From positions 558,001 through 622,000 of the forward strand of contig NC_018866.1 in the NCBI RefSeq assembly GCF_000305775.1: DNA of 64,000 nucleotides, written 5' to 3'. Made by a program: the position numbers and the translations under genes. The notes under the pieces were generated by a model. That model was not told where the DNA came from, made no database searches, and was given only the letters and a program-made list of their open reading frames with translations. Each line of letters starts with the position of its first letter. Within the stretch, counting starts at the first letter, position 1. Origin of the DNA: Dehalobacter sp. DCA (GTDB lineage Bacteria > Bacillota > Desulfitobacteriia > Desulfitobacteriales > Syntrophobotulaceae). Of this stretch, positions 58,992 through 64,000 are shown piece after piece.

Positions 58992-59026
58992 TGTCAATCC
59001 ATCATTTTAGATTGACAAGGTACTAT
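58992..59026 (+). terminator. Terminator-like hairpin after the signal peptidase homologue
   Basis: TGTCAATC (58992-58999) pairs with GATTGACA (59010-59017). A T run (CTATTTTT) comes about 7 nt later, so the terminator is weak. Confidence 0.55.
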
Positions 59027-59079
59027 TTTTACTTAACAAGATGTAAGGAACGGAACATATGAATAAGAATGATTAAGGG

Positions 59080-59115
59080 TAATTTTACCTGGAATCTTAA
59101 TTTTACCTGGAATCT
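59080..59115. repeat. 18-bp tandem duplication upstream of ddl
   Basis: TAATTTTACCTGGAATCT occurs twice head to tail (59080-59097, 59098-59115) in the 187-nt gap before ddl. A second small tandem duplication within 2 kb of the one at 57118. Confidence 0.95.
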
Positions 59116-59173
59116 ATCGTAAAAAATAACCGGGAATTTAGACACGGTATGAGTTGAAGGGAGTACAATCAAA

Positions 59174-60268
59174 ATGAACAACAAAACGAAAGTGCTTGTT
59201 ATCTTTGGCGGTCAATCGGGGGAACATGAAGTTTCGGTCATTTCTGCAGCGTCAGTCATCAAAGCGCTACATGCTGACCGGTATGAGATTCAGACCATCG
59301 GGATCACCAAGGAAGGAAGCTGGTATTGGGGGGCAAGACCGGAAGCGTGGAAGGAAGCCAAAGAAGATATCACGGACGGCGCCAAACAGGTCGCAGTCGT
59401 TTTAAACCCGCAAAAACCTTACTTTCAGGCTATAGACGGAAGTGAACTGCCGGATCAGGGCAGATGTGATATTATTTTCCCGGTCATGCATGGCCCCAAA
59501 GGGGAAGATGGTACGATTCAGGGGCTTTTCGAAATGGCGGGGTTCCCCTATGTAGGTTCAGGTGTGCTGGGTTCTTCTCTCGGAATGGACAAAGACCGGA
59601 TGAAGGCCGTTTTCAAAGAAGCCGGGCTGCCGATAGTGCCGCACCTTACCTTGCTTCGAAGTGAAATCAATGCTGCACCCGAAGCAGCGGTGAAACGCAT
59701 CTCAGACAGCATTGGTTTTCCATGTTTTATCAAACCAGCCAATCTCGGTTCCAGTGTCGGTATTTCCAAAGCTGAAGACGGTAAGCAACTGCTGGAAGCT
59801 TTGATCTACGCAGCAAAATTTGACCGGAAAATTGTGATCGAAAAAGGTGTGAAGGCAAGGGAAGTTGAACTGAGCGTCCTTGGCAATGAAAGTGCCAAAG
59901 CCTCCATCCCCGGTGAAATTAAACCGGCCAAAGATTTTTATGATTATGAAGCTAAATACCTGGATAATAGCTCAGAATTGATTATTCCAGCCATATTGAG
60001 CCAGAAATTGATTGAACAGCTTCAGTCCTATGCAGTGATTGCTTTTGAGGCCGTCGGCGCTTCGGGGCTAAGTAGAGTTGATTTCTTCGTTACTGAAGAC
60101 GAGCAAATCTTTATTAATGAAATCAATACAATGCCTGGCTTTACGCAAATTTCGATGTACCCAAAACTGTGGGAAGCCAGCGGCTTAAGTTACAGCCTGC
60201 TGCTTGATGAACTGATCAGACTTGGATTTGAAAAATTCAGAGATGATGCCGAAAGAAGACTTTCCTGA
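59174..60268 (+). CDS. ddl: D-alanine--D-alanine ligase
   Basis: 364 residues. FGGQSGEHEVSVISA at the N-terminus, PVMHGPKGEDGTIQGLFE, ATP-grasp body with KPANLGSSVGISKA and YEAKYLDNSSELIIPA, and GLSRVDFFVTEDEQIFINEINTMPGFTQISMYPKLW (metal and ADP ligands). Makes the D-Ala-D-Ala dipeptide for peptidoglycan. The loop carries Tyr in FYDYEAKYLDN as in D-Ala (not D-Lac) ligases. Length normal. Confidence 0.96.
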   Translation: MNNKTKVLVIFGGQSGEHEVSVISAASVIKALHADRYEIQTIGITKEGSWYWGARPEAWKEAKEDITDGAKQVAVVLNPQKPYFQAIDGSELPDQGRCDIIFPVMHGPKGEDGTIQGLFEMAGFPYVGSGVLGSSLGMDKDRMKAVFKEAGLPIVPHLTLLRSEINAAPEAAVKRISDSIGFPCFIKPANLGSSVGISKAEDGKQLLEALIYAAKFDRKIVIEKGVKAREVELSVLGNESAKASIPGEIKPAKDFYDYEAKYLDNSSELIIPAILSQKLIEQLQSYAVIAFEAVGASGLSRVDFFVTEDEQIFINEINTMPGFTQISMYPKLWEASGLSYSLLLDELIRLGFEKFRDDAERRLS

Positions 60269-60395
60269 GTACATCTTCTAAAGGGAGTTAAGGGAGTCTA
60301 TCCTTAATCAGGTGACCTCAAACAAGAATTTCTTCTTATCTGAAATTAAGATAATCATATAAAATGATATACAGGTAATACTTCAAGTCTACCCG

Positions 60396-60434
60396 CCAAA
60401 AAGGGCGCAGCAGATAAATATTTCTGCTGCGCCC
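60396..60434 (-). terminator. Terminator of lexA
   Basis: GGGCGCAGCAGA pairs with TCTGCTGCGCCC (60403-60434), and on the minus strand TTTTTGGCGG follows. On the plus strand only a broken T tract follows, so it mainly serves lexA. Confidence 0.87.
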
Positions 60435-60458
60435 TCGCTTTCTCCCGCATATTATGTA

Positions 60459-61085
60459 TCAGTGGATATCTCGGAACAGTCCGATCACTTTGCCGAGAAT
60501 GGTTACGTGATCGGAATATATCGGCTCCATATACTGATTCTCCGGCTGGAGCCGGATCTGGTTCTTTTCTTTGTAGAAACGCTTGACTGTAGCGCCGTCT
60601 TCGGGGCCGTCTGAGACTAAAGCAACAACAATATCGCCGTTACTGGCATTCTGCTGTTGTCTGACCAGAATTAAATCATCGTCAAAAATACCGGCATCGA
60701 TCATGCTTTCGCCCTGAACCTTGAGCATAAAGACCGTGTCTGATTTTACCATATCATACGGAACAGGGAAGGAATCCTCAATGTTTTCTATGGCCAGGAT
60801 CGGTTCACCGGCGGCAACATGTCCAACTACCGGAACGTGAACGATTTTTCTGGAATTATATTCGCCGAAGGAATCGAGGACTTCTATGGCCCTTGGCTTC
60901 GTAGGGTCTCGTCTGATATATCCTTTTTCTTCGAGAATGTTCAGATGATTATGCACAGTCGAACTTGATGAGAGCCCAACAGCTTCGCCTATTTCACGGA
61001 CCGAAGGGGGATAACCTTTTAAGGCAATCTCCTTCTTGATAATATCCAAAATCTGCATCTGACGTGAGGACAGATCCGAAGTCAT
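60459..61085 (-). CDS. lexA: LexA SOS repressor
   Basis: 208 residues. Winged-helix DNA-binding domain ([49 protein letters not shown]) and S24 autoprotease with cleavage site A92-G93 (VAAGEP), nucleophile S127 (GESMID) and general base K168 (GATVKRF). RecA-stimulated self-cleavage releases the SOS regulon. AGGAGGG precedes the ATG. Divergent from the yneA-like gene with LexA boxes between, so both are probably repressed by LexA. Confidence 0.97.
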   Translation of the reverse strand: MTSDLSSRQMQILDIIKKEIALKGYPPSVREIGEAVGLSSSSTVHNHLNILEEKGYIRRDPTKPRAIEVLDSFGEYNSRKIVHVPVVGHVAAGEPILAIENIEDSFPVPYDMVKSDTVFMLKVQGESMIDAGIFDDDLILVRQQQNASNGDIVVALVSDGPEDGATVKRFYKEKNQIRLQPENQYMEPIYSDHVTILGKVIGLFRDIH

Positions 61086-61159
61086 GACATCCCTCCTGAT
61101 TATTTATTTTGAATCAATATTTGGTCTAGCTAGATCGTAACATAAAAATTGGAAAAAAG

Positions 61160-61237
61160 CAAACAAATGTTCGTGATTTTTCTTGACACGAACATTTGTT
61201 CGTATTATAATCAAAACATAAATAGAACATACGTTTG
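61160..61237 (+). promoter_or_regulatory. Three LexA boxes and the yneA promoter
   Basis: A consensus promoter reading right: TTGACA (61183-61188), 17 nt, TATAAT (61206-61211). Its spacer contains a perfect Gram-positive LexA box CGAAC-ATTT-GTTCG (61189-61202). A second box CAAAC-AAAT-GTTCG (61160-61173, one mismatch) lies toward lexA. A third, AGAAC-ATAC-GTTTG (61224-61237, two mismatches), lies downstream of the start point. Confidence 0.88.
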
Positions 61238-61258
61238 ATCTAATGGAGGTTGATGATC

Positions 61259-61576
61259 ATGATTGCAGTATCCAGATCCTATATGCGTTATAGAAGAAAT
61301 TCAACTAAAATTGTATTTGTATTGGGGCTGTGCCTAACAATTATTGCTGCACTTTTAATGTCTCTGGTGGTAAATTATCTAACTGCTGAAAATTCCAACC
61401 CTACATCATATAAGGCGATCACAATACAACAGGGAGATACGTTGTGGGAACTTGCTGCAGAATCCAACTACAGCAGTGATATCAGTGCACTGGTGGATAA
61501 AACCATGCGCTATAATAACCTACGCAGCACGTATATTGAACCAGGACAGGTGATCTATATTCCGGTTCGGTCATAA
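61259..61576 (+). CDS. yneA: YneA-like SOS cell-division suppressor with LysM domain
   Basis: 105 residues: short basic N-terminus, one membrane span (about 20-42), and a C-terminal LysM domain (KAITIQQGDTLWELAAESNY...YIEPGQVIYIPV). Size, layout and position opposite lexA match Bacillus YneA, which stops septation during the SOS response. ATG 61259 is 8 nt after GGAGGT; the TTG/ATG just upstream lie within the spacing. The strong promoter holds a perfect LexA box in its spacer. Confidence 0.85.
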   Translation: MIAVSRSYMRYRRNSTKIVFVLGLCLTIIAALLMSLVVNYLTAENSNPTSYKAITIQQGDTLWELAAESNYSSDISALVDKTMRYNNLRSTYIEPGQVIYIPVRS

Positions 61577-61675
61577 TTTAGAATTTAGTTTATCATTAAC
61601 GATAACGATCTTTCAATTCTTACGAACTTTAATTATGTTTCTATATTGCCTATGTTTTAGTCTATATTTTAATAT

Positions 61676-61703
61676 AACCTCCATATATACAACTATGGAG
61701 GTT
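61676..61703 (+). promoter_or_regulatory. Hairpin burying the ribosome-binding site of the M23 gene
   Basis: AACCTCCATA (61676-61685) is perfectly complementary to TATGGAGGTT (61694-61703), with an 8-nt loop. The distal arm contains the GGAGGT that precedes the ATG at 61712 by 9 nt. In mRNA the 10-bp stem would hide the site unless opened. Confidence 0.75.
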
Positions 61704-61711
61704 ATTGTCAT

Positions 61712-62524
61712 ATGAAACTCATTAAACAATTCAGAAAGACAATATGGCCTAATTCTATCATATTGATCATTTTTGTGATGATTGCTATCACCGCCATTAT
61801 TGTCAAGCAAGTAGTTATCCATGATGAATCAAAATCAGACGACTATAGCGATCTTTCACTTATATCTTCGGAAGTTGTTATTCATTTTCAGAAAGTAAAA
61901 CCGGACTCATGGAAGGACTATGTGGCTGTTATTCATGTTTGCGGTCCAACAGCAAATCGCCTTGTTCAGCAGCTGGATAATGGAATTAACTTCAATAATC
62001 TTGACTGGTCCGGACTGAATAGCGAAGAATTCAAACAAGTAAAATACTACCGTCATTTACTTGATCAGTATCTGTTCTTTACGCCGGGAGAATATCAGTT
62101 CCCACTTCAGGAACCTTCGCATTATACAGATACCTATGGTGCCGATAGGGAGGGAGGACAGCGAAAGCATGAAGGCACAGACATATTTAATAAAAAAGGT
62201 ACACCCATCTTTAGTGTCTGCGATGGCAATGTTGAAAAAGCAGGATGGAACCGGTTGGGCGGGGAACGGGTCGGCATTCGCGGGGAAGACGGTAATTATT
62301 ATTACTATGCTCATCTTGATACGATAAATAATGAACTGACTGTCGGTAATCCTGTCCAAAAGGGGGAACTGATCGGTACGATGGGGAACACAGGTGATGC
62401 ATTGACAACACCGGATCATCTGCATTTTGGCATAGAACTTCCTAATGGGGAATGGGTCAATCCCTATGTTTGGCTTAAGGTGTGGGAATATCACACCTAT
62501 TCGATAAGCGCACATCCAACATAG
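61712..62524 (+). CDS. Membrane-anchored M23 family metallopeptidase
   Basis: 270 residues: basic start, one membrane span (about 15-37), an unassigned extracellular stretch (38-135), then an M23 domain with RKHEGTDIF (HxxxD zinc ligands), YYYYAHLDTI and DHLHFGIELPNGEWVNPY (HxH). Zinc ligands are all present, so it is probably an active peptidoglycan endopeptidase. The final residues WEYHTYSISAHPT overlap the end of the convergent DUF2284 gene by 28 nt. Its ribosome-binding site lies in a perfect hairpin. Confidence 0.88.
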   Translation: MKLIKQFRKTIWPNSIILIIFVMIAITAIIVKQVVIHDESKSDDYSDLSLISSEVVIHFQKVKPDSWKDYVAVIHVCGPTANRLVQQLDNGINFNNLDWSGLNSEEFKQVKYYRHLLDQYLFFTPGEYQFPLQEPSHYTDTYGADREGGQRKHEGTDIFNKKGTPIFSVCDGNVEKAGWNRLGGERVGIRGEDGNYYYYAHLDTINNELTVGNPVQKGELIGTMGNTGDALTTPDHLHFGIELPNGEWVNPYVWLKVWEYHTYSISAHPT

Positions 62525-63042
62525 GTGATGGTATTGGGTCCGTAATAATAAGGAATATTATTTGCTGCACACACATCACTGACCACAAGCCCGTAAGCTT
62601 CCATGGACGAATTCATCTTATCGGGGAATCTGCAAGGCTTATCTGGATAGGTACATTCTTTACAGCGGGTACATGCGCCGGCGACCAGAAAAAGGCTGTC
62701 AGGGAAATTTTTATGAATATATTCAGAAAATTTATTGCAGTGTTCGTTGTGCAATTCCTGTGTTTCTGCCATGGCCTCAATGTCGAAGGAATCTTCCAAC
62801 TGGCCGGTCGTTTGCAGAATCAGACCGTTTTTATATTTCTTGATATCACTCGCGCATTCTTCCAAAGGACCGCAAGCCGGCGGACAAGACCAATTCTTGT
62901 CATACACCTTGCATTTATTTTTGGCGCAGTCTGAGCGAACCTCTTCTCTGACGACGATCGTATCTGCATCGAGGTTGCCAACATGACTGAAGCCGAATTC
63001 CAGGGCTTTTTCCTTAAGTTCATTATAGTCAATAGTATTCAT
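62497..63042 (-). CDS. DUF2284 cysteine-rich metal-binding protein
   Basis: 181 residues with twelve cysteines in three groups: CAKNKCKVYDKNWSCPPACGPLEEC near the N-terminus, and GACTRCKECTYPDKPCRFP and DVCAANN...YVGCALIE toward the C-terminus. This is the DUF2284 pattern, thought to bind an iron-sulfur cluster or zinc; role unknown, common in anaerobes. ATG with GGAG about 9 nt upstream. Convergent with, and overlapping by 28 nt, the M23 gene. Confidence 0.85.
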   Translation of the reverse strand: MNTIDYNELKEKALEFGFSHVGNLDADTIVVREEVRSDCAKNKCKVYDKNWSCPPACGPLEECASDIKKYKNGLILQTTGQLEDSFDIEAMAETQELHNEHCNKFSEYIHKNFPDSLFLVAGACTRCKECTYPDKPCRFPDKMNSSMEAYGLVVSDVCAANNIPYYYGPNTITYVGCALIE

Positions 63043-64000
63043 CGATATTACGGATCTCCTTGCTTTAAATATATCATAAAGAATTACAAAAGAATTACAA
63101 GCAATTTATAATGTACCATAAATCCAAGTAAAAGTAAGTAATGGAATTATTGCCATTATGCTTTTATAAGTTAAACTTAAAAAGATACAAAAGGTTAGGG
63201 AACTTAAAGCAGTACACTGTTAATCTAATTGGTATGAAATACTATTTACATTTTATTATAAAAGAATTGTATGGTTTTAATTATCTATAAAAATGAATTG
63301 AGTTGAATAGCTTTTTGATCATTGCGTCCGATAATAAATATTATGTAAACTAAAGTGTAATACAAAGATGGGATTATGCGTTGCGGTTTGTAATCAGCAA
63401 TAAATCTGTTGTCATCGCGCTGTTCAAGTGTTTTTGATTTATTGTTTGTCATAAATTATCTTATTTGCGCTTGTTTGGATTCTTGTTTCACTAAGCTTCT
63501 GTTTATTTTGTGGCTTTCTTATTTATATAACCTACATTATTGTCGCTCGCATATCTTTTTCATGGCGCTTGTATTTTTTTATTTCTATCTCCGCTTTATC
63601 TGCCTGGCCTATTTTACTTTATCGGTCATTTTTTTAATCTTTTATCGTAATTTTATCGTATTAATTGCTGTTCTGTTTTTTTATTGTATTTGCCTAAAAA
63701 TGCTTCTGAATAGCAGTCCCATATTTGCCCTGTAAGGCGTTAAAATATATTGGGTAAGGTATTTGTACCTTGGGATTTTTGTACTCTTATTTGAGTTAAT
63801 CAATTTCCAGGCAATTTTAGTTCTCTTACGAATTATAACCAGATTTTGTTTAATTGCATCGCTTAAACTTTAGTATATAGTTTGACAACGAATTTTCGTT
63901 ATATTTAACCTGAAGTAATTTTATCCTCATAAATTGTTAGAATTATTTAGATGCAGTCAATTATATAAATATAAATATAAATGGAAAATGAGTTATAGGA
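63043..64000. other. AT-rich region without a supported gene
   Basis: About 960 bases, with no frame that has both a ribosome-binding site and a recognisable protein. A T-rich stretch (63400-63735) is open in one frame, but the product is only hydrophobic low-complexity residues. Small features seen: AAGGTA-N4-TACCTT (about 63756-63771), and near the right edge TTGACA overlapping the palindrome AACGAATTTTCGTT (63884-63902), which could be a regulated promoter for a gene beyond the window. Confidence 0.5.

Noticed and set aside
63409-63735. 108-residue open frame, very hydrophobic and cysteine-rich
   Set aside because: It starts at a TTG with no ribosome-binding site, and the T-rich composition alone produces Phe/Leu/Ile/Cys codons. 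No motif or domain is visible.

Overview
The window is one chromosomal segment of an endospore-forming, low-to-mid G+C Gram-positive bacterium. The spore genes (alpha/beta-type SASP, SpoVD, SpoVK), the divergent lexA/yneA-like pair, DegS/DegU, and the order miaB-mutS-...-mutL-...-miaA-hfq-spoVK-methionine gamma-lyase-like gene all resemble Bacillus/Clostridia synteny. The overall mix (UPF0182, DUF975, three M42 peptidases, ArsR/permease, IS4 and IS1182 elements) fits an anaerobic Peptococcaceae/Desulfitobacteriaceae member of the Desulfitobacterium-Dehalobacter-Syntrophobotulus kind. That placement is inference; there is no rRNA in the window.

Layout. 1-3.4 kb: the 5' part of ribD behind an FMN riboswitch with terminator (minus strand), a GNAT acetyltransferase, a DUF975 membrane protein, a 49-residue SASP and tRNA-Pro. 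3.5-10.3 kb is the accessory region. A CRP/FNR regulator gene is split by a complete IS4-family element with 7-bp target duplications. A YisL-like membrane protein follows, with a CRP/FNR-type palindrome at a class II activator position. Next come a decayed IS1182-family element containing a large hairpin, and an arsR-permease-thioredoxin operon with two ArsR-type operators. 10.4-21.7 kb: degSU, a beta-CASP nuclease-like protein, an HD hydrolase, DnaD- and DnaI-like primosome proteins, and an operon of a degenerate-receiver ANTAR protein, a phosphodiester glycosidase and a membrane-anchored propeller-like protein. 21.7-30.4 kb: MscS-type channel, UPF0182 protein, TrxB, a Met-rich LysM protein, rhomboid protease, SpoVD. 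30.4-35.8 kb: three consecutive M42 aminopeptidase genes, larB, a DUF1113 membrane protein and an HD hydrolase. 36-45 kb: gapA, pyk, a DeoR regulator, a MinD-type ATPase with an N-terminal YcgR-like domain, an M23/LysM/G5 peptidase, DegV, miaB. 45-60 kb: mutS, a hydantoinase/oxoprolinase-like protein, a histone-deacetylase-like protein, mutL, a methyltransferase, miaA, hfq, spoVK, an arsC remnant, a methionine gamma-lyase-like enzyme, a signal peptidase I homologue lacking its catalytic serine, and ddl. 60.4-63 kb: lexA, yneA-like gene, an M23 peptidase, a DUF2284 protein. The last kilobase is AT-rich and has no gene I can support.

The most unusual thing is a family of at least five dispersed palindromic elements (two long forms of about 156 bp, three short forms of about 105 bp). 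All lie in intergenic gaps at 15.6, 32.6, 37.1, 43.8 and 48.0 kb. Their outer arms differ between copies, but the two arms of each copy change together, so pairing is conserved while sequence drifts. Other points worth following are the Ser-to-Glu signal peptidase, the broken CRP/FNR gene beside a class II-type site, the receiver-dead ANTAR protein, and a perfect hairpin that buries a ribosome-binding site at 61.7 kb.
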